64,000 nt of DNA from Dysosmobacter welbionis (GTDB taxonomy: Bacteria; Bacillota; Clostridia; Oscillospirales; Oscillospiraceae): the NCBI RefSeq assembly GCF_005121165.3, contig NZ_CP034413.3, positions 558,001-622,000 on the forward strand, given 5' to 3'. The notes under the pieces are model-generated. The model saw only the letters and a program-made list of their open reading frames with translations. It was not told where the DNA came from and made no database searches. The stretch's first letter is position 1, and each line of letters opens with the position of its first letter. Shown one piece after another: positions 1 through 7,966 of the stretch. The position numbers and the translations under genes were made by a program.

Positions 1-344
1 ACTTGGCGGACCATCAGGCCGGTTCCCTTCCCTACGGCGCCCAGCGCCGGCTGGAGATTGTCCGGGCCCTGGCCACCAATCCCTCTCTTCTATTGCTGGA
101 TGAGCCCGCCGCGGGCATGAATCCCTCTGAGACGGCGGAGCTGATGGAGAATATCGTCAAGATCCGGGACACGTTCCAGATCGCCGTCATGCTGATCGAG
201 CACGACATGAAGTTGGTCATGAGCATCTGCGAGGGCATCTGCGTCCTGAACTTCGGGCAGGTCATCGCCAAGGGCACCGCCGAAGAGATTCAATCCAACC
301 CCGCCGTCATTGAGGCATATCTCGGTAAACAGAAGGAGGCGTGA
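1..344 (+). CDS. livG: Branched-chain amino acid ABC transporter ATPase LivG, C-terminal part
   Basis: The reading frame is open from the window edge, so only the last ~114 residues are present. They hold the second half of an ABC ATPase: a signature-like LPYGAQRR, a Walker B (LLLLDEPAAGMN) and the IEHDM H-loop segment. The MNPSE sequence after Walker B is typical of LivG. It would power uptake of leucine, isoleucine, valine or related amino acids with LivF, two permeases and a binding protein, presumably upstream. It overlaps the region of the livF start, so the two are translationally coupled. Confidence 0.9.
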   Translation, partial: LADHQAGSLPYGAQRRLEIVRALATNPSLLLLDEPAAGMNPSETAELMENIVKIRDTFQIAVMLIEHDMKLVMSICEGICVLNFGQVIAKGTAEEIQSNPAVIEAYLGKQKEA

Positions 345-346
345 CC

Positions 347-1057
<711 letters not shown>

Positions 1058-1065
1058 AGTCTCAG

Positions 1066-1095
1066 AAAAAGGAGAGCGTGTGCTCTCCTTTTTTC
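1066..1095 (+). terminator. Intrinsic terminator after livF
   Basis: GGAGAGC and GCTCTCC form a hairpin with a 4-base loop, extended by flanking A and T runs, and are followed by a T-run. It lies right behind the livF stop. Confidence 0.85.
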
Positions 1096-1096
1096 T

Positions 1097-1124
1097 TTGC
1101 AATCTGCCGGGCATGTGGTATACT
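1097..1124 (+). promoter_or_regulatory. Promoter of the NiaR-type regulator
   Basis: TTGCAA (1097-1102), a 16-base spacer and TATACT (1119-1124), with TGTG just before the -10. Transcription would begin near 1131, leaving a leader of about 20 bases before ATG 1152. Confidence 0.6.
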
Positions 1125-1151
1125 GCTGTCATGACGGAAAGGAGGGATCCC

Positions 1152-1664
1152 ATGCGCGCGGAAGAACGGCGGCAGGCCATTCGGGAGCTTCTGCAGCGGG
1201 CAAAGCAGCCTGTCAGCGCAACGGCCCTGGCGGCTCAATTCTCCGTCAGCCGACAGATCATCGTGGGGGATATTGCCCTGCTGCGGGCGGCTGGAGCAGA
1301 CATCTCCGCTACGCCCCGGGGCTACGTGATCCTGCGAGAGACGGGAGGTCTGGTGCGGCAGGTGGCCGTCCAGCACGATGCCGCTGGTATGGGAGAGGAG
1401 CTAAACGCTATGGTGGACCAGGGCTGCACGGTACTGGATGTCATTGTGGACCACCCCATTTACGGGCAGCTGACCGGCCCTCTGCAGCTCTCCAACCGCT
1501 ATGATGTGGGGCAGTTCCTCTCCCGCTGTGCGCAGTCCGACGCCCGCCCGCTGTCGGAACTGACGGAGGGGATCCATCTCCACACTCTCTCCTGTCCGGA
1601 TGAGGCGGCATTCGGCCGGGTGTGCCGGGAGCTGCGGCGGCTGGGCGTCTTGCTGGAAGGTTGA
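1152..1664 (+). CDS. niaR: NiaR-type transcriptional repressor of NAD metabolism (HTH_11 + 3H domain)
   Basis: The 170-residue protein has an N-terminal HTH_11 winged helix (about residues 5-60, with ALAAQFSVSRQIIVGDI as the recognition region) and a C-terminal 3H domain. The latter carries His-containing motifs VDHPIYGQL and GIHLHT that in this family bind metal and niacin. Known NiaR/YrxA proteins repress niacin transport and NAD synthesis genes when niacin is plentiful. ATG 1152 follows GGAAAGGAGG with good spacing; an ATG at 1131 coincides with the predicted transcription start and lacks a ribosome site. The gene just downstream is a permease behind a palindrome that could be its operator. 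Confidence 0.85.
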   Translation: MRAEERRQAIRELLQRAKQPVSATALAAQFSVSRQIIVGDIALLRAAGADISATPRGYVILRETGGLVRQVAVQHDAAGMGEELNAMVDQGCTVLDVIVDHPIYGQLTGPLQLSNRYDVGQFLSRCAQSDARPLSELTEGIHLHTLSCPDEAAFGRVCRELRRLGVLLEG

Positions 1665-1680
1665 ACATGTAAAAAAGCAG

Positions 1681-1709
1681 TTGACAGGAACCGGGATTTT
1701 GTGTATGAT
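1681..1709 (+). promoter_or_regulatory. Strong promoter of the EIIC-like permease
   Basis: A consensus TTGACA (1681-1686), a 17-base spacer and TATGAT (1704-1709) with TGTG in front of the -10. The long palindrome at 1710-1743 covers the expected transcription start. Confidence 0.75.
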
Positions 1710-1743
1710 ACGGTTTGCAGGTGTCAAGACACCTGTAAACCGT
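1710..1743. promoter_or_regulatory. 34-bp palindrome at the permease transcription start, likely repressor operator
   Basis: Two 16-base arms with a single mismatch surround AA; the core reads CAGGTGTC-AA-GACACCTG. It begins one base after the -10 box, where a repressor would block initiation. Because a T-run follows (ATTTTTTG), it could alternatively form an RNA hairpin acting as terminator or attenuator. The NiaR-type regulator just upstream is the obvious candidate binder, but this is inference. Confidence 0.6.
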
Positions 1744-1776
1744 ATTTTTTGATTCTACATAAAGCAGGTGTCTCCC

Positions 1777-2886
1777 ATGGAACAGGTCAAAGGCTTTCTG
1801 AAGCGCAAAAACATTGTGATCTCCGCCAAGCGGTACGGCATTGACGCCCTGGGCGCCATGGCTCAGGGACTCTTCTGTTCCCTGCTGATCGGCACGATCC
1901 TCAACACCATCGGCACCCAGTTCCACATTGGCTTTCTCACCGCCCAGGTCATCACCATCAATGGCGTGGGGTATACCATCGGTGGACTGGCGTCGTTCAT
2001 GAGCGGGTCCGCTATGGCGGTGGCCATCGGCTACGCTCTCCAGGCGCCGCCTATGGTGCTGTTCTCCCTGGTGACGGTGGGCTATGCCTGCAACGCCCTG
2101 GGCGGGGCGGGCGGACCGCTGGCCGTGCTGTTCGTGGCTATCATCGCCGCTGAGGTGGGCAAGGCCATCAGCAAGGAGACGAAGGTGGACATCCTGGTGA
2201 CGCCCATCGTCACCATCCTTGTGGGCGTGGGAGCGGCCTGGATCATTGCGCCCCCCATCGGCGGAGCAGCCAGCGCCTTTGGCCAGCTGATTATGCGGAC
2301 CACGGAGCTGCAGCCCTTCTTCATGGGCGTTCTGGTGTCCGTGCTGGTGGGCATCGCCCTGACGCTGCCCATCTCCTCCGCCGCCATCTGCTCCGTGCTG
2401 GGACTGACCGGACTGGCAGGCGGCGCCGCCGTAGCGGGCTGCTGCGCCAACATGGTGGGGTTCGCCGTCCTCTCCTTCCGGGAAAACCGCTGGGGCGGAC
2501 TGGTGAGCCAGGGCATCGGCACCTCCATGCTGCAGATGCCCAACATCGTGAAGAACCCCCGCATCTGGCTCCCTGCCATCCTCACCTCCGCTGTCACCGG
2601 ACCCCTGGCCACCTGCTTTTTCAAGCTGGAGATGAACGGAGACCCCATCAACTCCGGCATGGGCACCTGCGGCCTGTGCGGCCAGCTGGGGGTCTGGACC
2701 GGCTGGGTCAATCCCAGTGACGCGGCTCTGGCCAATGGGGCCGCCGCCATGGCCCCCACCGCCTTTGACTGGGTGGGACTGATCCTGATCTCCTTCGTCC
2801 TCCCCGCTGTCCTCACCTGGGCCTTCGGGCTGTTCTTCCGGAAGATCGGCTGGATCAAGCCGGGGGATCTGACCCTGCCGCAGTAG
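1777..2886 (+). CDS. PTS EIIC-like membrane permease (PTS_EIIC_2 type), substrate unknown
   Basis: A 369-residue, very hydrophobic Gly/Ala-rich protein with about eight to ten predicted membrane spans, resembling the PTS_EIIC_2 family found alone in Firmicutes. No EIIA or EIIB partner is encoded nearby, so phosphotransfer coupling is unproven. I took ATG 1777 instead of the in-frame GTG at 1768 because it is the stronger start codon; the ribosome site (GCAGG) is weak. It has its own strong promoter and a palindromic operator behind a NiaR-type regulator, which suggests a role in uptake of niacin or another NAD precursor; that is inference. It ends with TAG. Confidence 0.7.
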   Translation: MEQVKGFLKRKNIVISAKRYGIDALGAMAQGLFCSLLIGTILNTIGTQFHIGFLTAQVITINGVGYTIGGLASFMSGSAMAVAIGYALQAPPMVLFSLVTVGYACNALGGAGGPLAVLFVAIIAAEVGKAISKETKVDILVTPIVTILVGVGAAWIIAPPIGGAASAFGQLIMRTTELQPFFMGVLVSVLVGIALTLPISSAAICSVLGLTGLAGGAAVAGCCANMVGFAVLSFRENRWGGLVSQGIGTSMLQMPNIVKNPRIWLPAILTSAVTGPLATCFFKLEMNGDPINSGMGTCGLCGQLGVWTGWVNPSDAALANGAAAMAPTAFDWVGLILISFVLPAVLTWAFGLFFRKIGWIKPGDLTLPQ

Positions 2887-2893
2887 GTAAAAT

Positions 2894-2930
2894 GCCCGGA
2901 CCGCGATGCGGTCCGGGTAATTTTATTTGT
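2894..2930 (+). terminator. Terminator after the EIIC-like permease
   Basis: CCCGGACCGC and GCGGTCCGGG pair around GAT and are followed by TAATTTTATTT. Confidence 0.85.
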
Positions 2931-3035
2931 TCAGGCCAAGGAACACGAGACAGCCAGTCAAGAACCACGGGCTGTATCGCATAAGTGTATAGTAGTTCAT
3001 ATTTTTGATCCAATCAACAAACCCAGGAATATTTG

Positions 3036-3584
3036 CTAAAAAATGAATCTATGCCCAAAACAATAAATCACAAATATTAGATAATACCCAATGGCAACAG
3101 CGCCAAATATCAAAGCCATCATCCGAAGCCGCTTGGATGGCAGGCGGAGGTCGACAACCAATGCCGTACCGGACATCAAAAGGCCTCCAGCCGCCAGAGC
3201 AGCAGCTGACGGCACAGTCAAAGCGTACCATACCCACGGCATAAGGTCATATGTTTCCCAGCAAATCTGCTGCACAAAGGGCCTTAATACTGTTTCCAGC
3301 ACGCAGAATATGAATAACACCGCTACACAGATGGCTGCCAAAGCTGCATACTTCCGTTGACCGCGTCGATAACTTTCCTCTCGCCCCGGGCCGTAGATCA
3401 GCTCCCGGACGTCGGCGTTCAGCGCCTCCGCCAAGGTGGTCAGGGTCTCGATATCCGGCTGGGTCTTTCCGGTCTCCCAGGAGGACACCGCCTGCCGGGT
3501 CACATGGAGCCGCTCCGCCAGGGCGTCCTGGGTCAGCTTCTCCCGCTGGCGCAGCTGCTTCAGATTTTTTCCCACCGCGTTCAC
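3036..3584 (-). CDS. Xre-family regulator with C-terminal membrane segments
   Basis: A 182-residue protein. Residues ~5-60 form a classic Xre/Cro helix-turn-helix (LRQREKLTQDALAERLHVTRQAVSSWETG). The second half has about three hydrophobic stretches (AALAAICVAVLFIFCVLETVL, a central pair, and IFGAVAIGYYLIFVIYCF), so it is likely membrane-bound. Such proteins are common in Firmicutes and may sense an envelope signal. GTG 3584 is chosen because AGGAGG lies 7 bases upstream; the frame stays open further upstream but without a start signal. It is divergent from the PPC-domain gene, with a palindrome between them. Confidence 0.75.
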   Translation of the reverse strand: MNAVGKNLKQLRQREKLTQDALAERLHVTRQAVSSWETGKTQPDIETLTTLAEALNADVRELIYGPGREESYRRGQRKYAALAAICVAVLFIFCVLETVLRPFVQQICWETYDLMPWVWYALTVPSAAALAAGGLLMSGTALVVDLRLPSKRLRMMALIFGAVAIGYYLIFVIYCFGHRFIF

Positions 3585-3631
3585 AACCTCGCCTCCTGCT
3601 GCCAGCGTACCACAGTCCCGGCGCTTTGTCA

Positions 3632-3648
3632 CGCAACAAAGTGTTGCG
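3632..3648. promoter_or_regulatory. Palindrome between the divergent xre and PPC genes
   Basis: CGCAACA-AAG-TGTTGCG, a perfect 7-base inverted repeat with a 3-base centre, 48 bases from the xre start and 79 from the PPC start. Its size and place fit an Xre operator; binding by the adjacent regulator is inference. Confidence 0.5.
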
Positions 3649-3726
3649 CGCCCTGCAAGGGCTTGCGGCGGACCGCGGGATATGGTATCGTTAGGATATC
3701 CGAGATCAAAAACAGGAGGAACTGTC

Positions 3727-4145
3727 ATGGAATACCGGAAATTTGGGGACGCCTACATCGTCCGCCTGGACCGGGACGAGGAGATCCTGGCCCAGCTGAA
3801 GATCTTCGCAGAAAAGGAACAGGTCAAACTGGCCTCTGTCACCGGCCTGGGGCTGTGAAGGACTTCACCGTAGGAGTGTTCGACTCCAGCGCCAAGGCTT
3901 ACAAGTCCAACCGCTTCCAGGGGGTCTATGAGATCGTCTCTCTGGTGGGGACCATCAACACGATGAACGACGCGTTTTACTGCCATCTCCACATGTGCGC
4001 CGCCGACCAGGAGGGCCACGCTTTCGGCGGGCATCTGAACGAGGCCGTCATCAGCGCCACCTGCGAGCTAGTGGTCACCTGCCTGCCCGGAGAGACGAAC
4101 CGGGTATTCAGCGACGAGGTGGGACTGAATCTGATCTCCTTCTGA
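3727..4145 (+). pseudogene. PPC-domain (DUF296) DNA-binding protein, frameshifted in a G-run
   Basis: The first 43 codons from ATG 3727 (after AGGAGG) end at TGA 3856-3858. The domain then continues in another frame (GAVKDFTVGVFDSS to the stop at 4143-4145). Adding one G to the GGGG at 3849-3852 restores a 139-residue protein with the family's GLGAVKDFTVGVFD segment and the later HLHMCAADQEGHAFGGHL stretch, which corresponds to the metal-linked His region of PPC domains. PPC proteins are small trimers, AT-hook-associated in plants and mostly uncharacterised in bacteria. A lost base in the genome and a homopolymer error in the assembly are equally possible. Confidence 0.8.
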
Positions 4146-4150
4146 AATCC

Positions 4151-4196
4151 GCGGAAAAGAGGCTGAGGAGTATTCCTCAGCCTCTTTTCCGCTTTT
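4151..4196. terminator. Bidirectional terminator
   Basis: GCGGAAAAGAGGCTGAGGA pairs with TCCTCAGCCTCTTTTCCGC and is followed by TTTT. It separates the PPC gene from the convergent dus gene. Confidence 0.85.
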
Positions 4197-4210
4197 GGGG
4201 GACGCTGTCC

Positions 4211-5176
4211 TCACCCGAAGGCCCCTGCCGCGTGGTCCCGCAGAGGCAGCTCCTGGAAAATGGATGCCTCCACCGCCTCGTACTCCCCCGGCGTCCGAAG
4301 GCGGCGCATTTTCTTGTCATGGCGTTCGCCGCCCTCGAACAGGTGGATCAGGAAGAACCAGACCTCCTTCATCCGCTGGGCCGCCGGGCCCACCTGGCCA
4401 TAGAAGTCCTGGTAGGACTGATACAGCGTCCGGGTGAAGGTCTGGAGCTCCTGCCGGGTGGTGGGGACGCCGCCCCGGAGCTTCCGCAGCAGGGCCGGGT
4501 CCGCGATGGCCCCTCGGCCGATCATCACCGCGTCGATGGCAGGAAAGTCCACCGCAAAGACTGTGCAGTCCTCCACGGTCACCAGATCCCCGTTGTAGCA
4601 CAGGGGATTCCGGCTGCGCTCCGCCGCCCAGGCGAACCAGTCCCGGTGCACGGTCCCCTTGTAGAACTGCTTCTGCACCCGGGGGTGGATGGTGAGGCAG
4701 GCGATGGGATAACGGTTGTAAATGTCCAGCAGCCGCTCGAACTCCTCCGGCTCCTTCACCCCCAGCCGGGTCTTGATGGACACCGGCAGCTTCACGGCGG
4801 CGAATACCTCGTCAAAGAACCGCTCCAGCTCCTCCGGCTTTGCCAGAAAGCCCGCACCCTTGCCCTTGGCGGTGACGGTGCCAGAGGGACAGCCCAGGTT
4901 CAGATTCACCTCCGTATAGCCCATGTCTGCCACGATCTCCGCCGCCCACAGAAAGTCCGGTGCCCGGCAGGTCATCACCTGGGGCACCACAGGAAGCCCT
5001 GCGTTGGCCGCCGGGTCCAGCTCCCGTTGATCCCGCTTGGTCAGGATATGCTGATCCGTAGGGGAGAAAAACGGGATGAAATACCGGTCCGCCCCGCCGA
5101 ACATCCGGTGGTACACCTGCCGGAACACCACCTTGGTGATACCATCCAGCGGGGCGAAGTCGTACCGCTGGATCAT
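4211..5176 (-). CDS. tRNA-dihydrouridine synthase family protein
   Basis: The 321-residue protein begins with MIQRYDFAPLDG and has the Dus TIM-barrel signatures: NLNLGCPSG with catalytic Cys at about residue 96, the FMN-binding NGD segment (LCYNGDLVTVED) and MIGRGAIADP near the C-terminus. It would reduce uridines to dihydrouridine in tRNA D-loops, using FMN and NADPH. ATG 5176 overlaps the stop of the ArsC-like gene by ATGA, indicating translational coupling. The frame is open far upstream, but that part is antiparallel shadow over the ArsC-like gene. Confidence 0.88.
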   Translation of the reverse strand: MIQRYDFAPLDGITKVVFRQVYHRMFGGADRYFIPFFSPTDQHILTKRDQRELDPAANAGLPVVPQVMTCRAPDFLWAAEIVADMGYTEVNLNLGCPSGTVTAKGKGAGFLAKPEELERFFDEVFAAVKLPVSIKTRLGVKEPEEFERLLDIYNRYPIACLTIHPRVQKQFYKGTVHRDWFAWAAERSRNPLCYNGDLVTVEDCTVFAVDFPAIDAVMIGRGAIADPALLRKLRGGVPTTRQELQTFTRTLYQSYQDFYGQVGPAAQRMKEVWFFLIHLFEGGERHDKKMRRLRTPGEYEAVEASIFQELPLRDHAAGAFG

Positions 5177-5523
5177 CCCAGTGCCGTCTCCCACTCCGCC
5201 TGGCGGAAGCCGGTGCGGACGAAGTCCTCCCCCACCAGAATGGGCCGCTTTACCAGCATCCCGTCGGTGGCCAGCAGGGCCAGCTGCTCCTCCTCGCTCA
5301 TCTCCGGCAGCTTGTCCTTCAGGCCCAGAGCCTTGTACTGGAGGCCGCTGGTGTTGAAGAACTTCTTCAGGGGCATTCCGCTCTTCTCCCACCAGCCCCG
5401 CAGCTCCTCCGCCGTAGGATTTTCCAGCTTAATATCCCGGGCCTCGTAAGAGACGCCCCGCTCGTCCAGAAAGGCTTTCGCCTTCTGGCAGGTGGTGCAC
5501 TTGGGGTACCACAAAAACAACAT
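5173..5523 (-). CDS. ArsC/Spx/YffB-family thioredoxin-fold protein
   Basis: A 116-residue protein with an N-terminal CTTC motif (Cys9 and Cys12) after a short strand (MLFLWYPKCTTC), then the ArsC-family layout including FFNTSG and LVKRPILV. The second Cys of the active motif is present, as in Spx and YffB-type proteins. Arsenate reduction cannot be told from redox-regulator or stress functions by sequence alone. It is coupled by an ATGA overlap to the downstream dus gene and sits 30 bases after greA on the same strand. Confidence 0.82.
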   Translation of the reverse strand: MLFLWYPKCTTCQKAKAFLDERGVSYEARDIKLENPTAEELRGWWEKSGMPLKKFFNTSGLQYKALGLKDKLPEMSEEEQLALLATDGMLVKRPILVGEDFVRTGFRQAEWETALG

Positions 5524-5553
5524 GATGCTCTCTCCTTCTTTTGATCTGTCTGC

Positions 5554-6057
5554 TCAGTAGCTGCTGATCTCCAGGCTCTCGTCGTCCCGGCCCTTCTCGA
5601 TGGCCCGGATCTCCACCCAGTATTTCACCTCCGGACTCACCTCCACCTGGATCCGGTCTCCCACCTGACGGCCCAGCAGAGCCTTTCCCACAGGGGACTC
5701 CTTGCTGATGAGGCCCTTTAAGGCATCCTGCCGCAAGGTGGTGACGATCTGCAGCGTCATCTCCTGCTTCGCCAGCTCGTTGTAGATCGTGACCTTGTCG
5801 AACAATCCCGCTCGGTCACCCTGGTCCTTCACCTCGATGACCTTGGCAGTGCGGATCATCCGCTCCAGGTAGCGGATGCGGCTGTCGTTGCGGTTCTTGG
5901 CCTGCTTGGCGCACTTGTACTCGTAGTTCTCGCTGAGGTCGCCGAAGGCCCGGGCCGTCTGCACCTCCTCGATCAGCTGAGGACGCAGGACCCGGGTCCG
6001 GTAGTTGATCTCCTCCTGCATCTTTTTGATGTCCACTTCCGTCAGTTCGTCGTACAT
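5554..6057 (-). CDS. greA: Transcription elongation factor GreA family
   Basis: The 167-residue protein has the GreA N-terminal coiled coil (about residues 3-75) with the GDLSENYEY tip motif whose acidic residues assist RNA cleavage in stalled RNA polymerase, and a C-terminal FKBP-like domain with SPVGKALLGRQVGD. It rescues backtracked transcription complexes. Length and domain order are typical. A TTGTGC-17-TAGAAT promoter lies about 115 bases upstream and probably drives greA, the ArsC-like gene and dus as one unit. Confidence 0.9.
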   Translation of the reverse strand: MYDELTEVDIKKMQEEINYRTRVLRPQLIEEVQTARAFGDLSENYEYKCAKQAKNRNDSRIRYLERMIRTAKVIEVKDQGDRAGLFDKVTIYNELAKQEMTLQIVTTLRQDALKGLISKESPVGKALLGRQVGDRIQVEVSPEVKYWVEIRAIEKGRDDESLEISSY

Positions 6058-6170
6058 GACACAGCTCCTTTTCAGGCTGGGGTCGCGGTCCGGGTCCGTT
6101 TGCTTTGCAGGTCTCTCACAGGTGTGGGGAACCCGGCGCAGGTGAAATGCGAAATCGCCGCTCTGCGGCT

Positions 6171-6199
6171 ATTCTACCACGTCCGGCAGGAAAGCACAA
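6171..6199 (-). promoter_or_regulatory. Promoter of the greA unit
   Basis: Read on the minus strand: TTGTGC (6199-6194), a 17-base spacer, TAGAAT (6176-6171). Confidence 0.55.
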
Positions 6200-6280
6200 C
6201 CCCGGCGGCTCCCTGCCCCGGCACCCTTTCCTCCGCCGGGAATAGAATGAAGTGTATCACGAGTCGAGGAGGCAATTGAA

Positions 6281-6514
6281 ATGGAAAGCACTTCCAGCGC
6301 AGTCACCATGTGCGCCACCGTCCTGCGGGTCTGCCCCTGCGAACTGTGCGTCTGCGACCACGAGAACTGCCAGCAGGTCCTGGTCCATACAGACAACGCC
6401 TGCTGCTTCCGGGTGGGCCAGCAGGTCTGCATCGAGTTCAGCGGCGCCATGACCCGGAGCTGTCCGCCCCAGATCACCGCCGACTGTGTCCGGCCGGTGA
6501 ACTGCTGCTGTTGA
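6281..6514 (+). CDS. Cys-rich miniprotein, function unknown
   Basis: A 77-residue protein with about 14 cysteines, including CPCELCVC, DNACC and a terminal NCCC. It starts at an ATG with AGGAGG well placed upstream and ends just before a strong terminator, so it is probably a real single-gene transcript. The even spread of Cys plus FRVGQQVCIEFSGAM suggests a small beta-rich, metal- or disulfide-bearing fold. I do not recognise a characterised family. It has no signal peptide, so metal binding in the cytoplasm is more likely than disulfides. Confidence 0.65.
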   Translation: MESTSSAVTMCATVLRVCPCELCVCDHENCQQVLVHTDNACCFRVGQQVCIEFSGAMTRSCPPQITADCVRPVNCCC

Positions 6515-6521
6515 ACATTTG

Positions 6522-6560
6522 AAAAAGCCGCCCGGGGGCGAATCCCCGGGCGGCTTCGGC
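6522..6560. terminator. Bidirectional terminator
   Basis: GCCGCCCGGGG pairs with CCCCGGGCGGC around GCGAAT. On the minus strand a T5 run follows it, so it also ends the nuclease gene whose stop is at 6561. Confidence 0.8.
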
Positions 6561-7415
6561 TTATGGGTTGCATTGGCCGCAGGGCGTATAGCCCTGGGCG
6601 ATCAGATCCTCCCGGCTGCCGGTATACTCCTGCCGGTTGGCGGTGCTCATGCCGGACACGCTGGAACAGTCCGGGTCGTGAAATTTGTGGCTGTTGGTAT
6701 TGAGGATGTACGTGGTCTCGCCGCTTTGCGGCTCCGCTCCCTCCTGCCAGCTCTCGCCGGTGGCGTAGTCGATGGTGATGCCGGGCTGGACGTTGTACAC
6801 ATAGACATTGAAGCAGACGCCTTCCCCCTCGTCCTCCACAGACCAAGCCTCCATCTGGACACCGCTGGCTACCAGGTTCTGACCCTCGAACACCGGGGTC
6901 ACCCGGTAGAGGACGTGGTTGTCCGTCTCCTTTACATAGTCCGCCACCAGATTTTCAAAGGGCAGCATCCCGTCCACATTCATATAGCGGGTGCCGGTGA
7001 TGAGATTTTCCTCGTTGGCGTTCTCTCCGGTGAGCTGAAAGCCGATCAGGTGACAGCGGTTGTACAGGTACTCCCCGTCGTACTCCCGGTTGATCCAGCC
7101 GGAGGGTGTGACGGAACTGATGCTCTCCCGGTCCTCTGTGGGCATCAGATCCTGTCCCACGTTGGCATAGGCTACGCCGCAACGGCCCAGAGTGTCCAAC
7201 TCACTGTACGTCTCAAAGGACACAGAGGTCATGTCCTCCTCCGGAAAATCCGGCTGGTTGCCATCGACGGCCACGTAGGGCTCCCCGGACCAGGCGGGAA
7301 TATCCTCCAGAGAAAAGGAGGTGACGGTGCCCTCCGCCGGGGGCATCATGCAGCCGGAGAGGAGCAGGCACAAGGACAGCAGCGCCGCCGTCAGGGAAAT
7401 GCGGGTTCGATTCAT
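6561..7415 (-). CDS. DNA/RNA non-specific endonuclease lipoprotein (EndA type)
   Basis: A 284-residue protein with a lipoprotein signal peptide (MNRTRISLTAALLSLCLLLSG, then Cys22). The central nuclease domain carries the His of the family's NRGH-type motif as YNRCHLIGFQL, followed by ENLITGTRYMN, as in DNA-entry nucleases of Gram-positives. The C-terminus has an Ada-like metal-binding module (ILNTNSHKFHDPDC ... GYTPCGQC). It likely degrades extracellular nucleic acid at the cell surface. The Arg-to-Cys change next to the catalytic His is unusual. The start overlaps the previous stop by ATGA; the longer open frame upstream is antiparallel or shadow coding. Confidence 0.85.
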   Translation of the reverse strand: MNRTRISLTAALLSLCLLLSGCMMPPAEGTVTSFSLEDIPAWSGEPYVAVDGNQPDFPEEDMTSVSFETYSELDTLGRCGVAYANVGQDLMPTEDRESISSVTPSGWINREYDGEYLYNRCHLIGFQLTGENANEENLITGTRYMNVDGMLPFENLVADYVKETDNHVLYRVTPVFEGQNLVASGVQMEAWSVEDEGEGVCFNVYVYNVQPGITIDYATGESWQEGAEPQSGETTYILNTNSHKFHDPDCSSVSGMSTANRQEYTGSREDLIAQGYTPCGQCNP

Positions 7416-7819
7416 GGGATATAGACTTCCTTTGTAATGATCTCGTGGGAGAAGCCGGGGAACTCCTCCCGCCGGGCCAGAGTCCAGCCCTCCAGGGACA
7501 GGTCCCAGTAAAGGTCCGCCGGATAGGCCCGGTCCCAGCGGTACAGCACCACCCGCTCCACACGCCCGGCAAAGGGCGCCACAGAGCGGTCCTCCACAAA
7601 GCAGGGCTCCCCTGGCCCCGCCTTTTCCAAAAACGACTCGTCCACACAAAGGCGGCTCTGCTCCTCCGCCGGGAACTGGCGAGCCGTGGCCCCACTCACC
7701 CAGAGGCAGGCCTCCCCGACCTCTGCCAGCAGGTCCGCCCGCACCGCCCGGTCCCGGCTCTGCCGGCGGCAGTTGAAGGCCATGCCGTTCCGGCCGTCCA
7801 CACAGGCCATCAGGATCAT
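7412..7819 (-). CDS. Conserved hypothetical protein coupled to the nuclease
   Basis: A 135-residue soluble protein beginning MILMACVDGRNGMAFNCRRQSRD, a pattern I recall from small Oscillospirales and Lachnospirales proteins with no demonstrated function. It has no signal peptide or membrane segment. ATG 7819 follows GGGAGG. Its stop overlaps the nuclease start by ATGA, so the two are co-translated; it may be an accessory or cytoplasmic protection factor, but nothing in the sequence proves this. Confidence 0.6.
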   Translation of the reverse strand: MILMACVDGRNGMAFNCRRQSRDRAVRADLLAEVGEACLWVSGATARQFPAEEQSRLCVDESFLEKAGPGEPCFVEDRSVAPFAGRVERVVLYRWDRAYPADLYWDLSLEGWTLARREEFPGFSHEIITKEVYIP

Positions 7820-7921
7820 GCTGCATCCTCCCTTCGCGCTCTTTCTCTACGATACCCAAATTCCGCTCGAAACGCAAGGAAAATTTTTCGGCTTCCGCCG
7901 GGGGAAGCCGCCGTACCGGGC

Positions 7922-7951
7922 GGAAGCCCCTCCCGCCTGGGAGGGGCTTCC
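7922..7951. terminator. Hairpin downstream of hydA
   Basis: GGAAGCCCCTCCC pairs with GGGAGGGGCTTCC around GCCT. No good T-run follows on the minus strand, so it may slow or stabilise the hydCBA mRNA end rather than terminate cleanly. Confidence 0.5.
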
Positions 7952-7966
7952 CTTTGGAAGATATCC

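Noticed and set aside
1710-1749. The palindrome as the terminator of the NiaR-type gene
   Set aside because: It begins right after a consensus promoter and has only a 2-base centre, so an operator is favoured; the T-run keeps a terminator role possible.
3727-3858. TGA in the PPC gene as a selenocysteine codon, given the selenium-type cluster nearby
   Set aside because: Reading through TGA meets TAG within six codons, while a single-base shift restores the domain.
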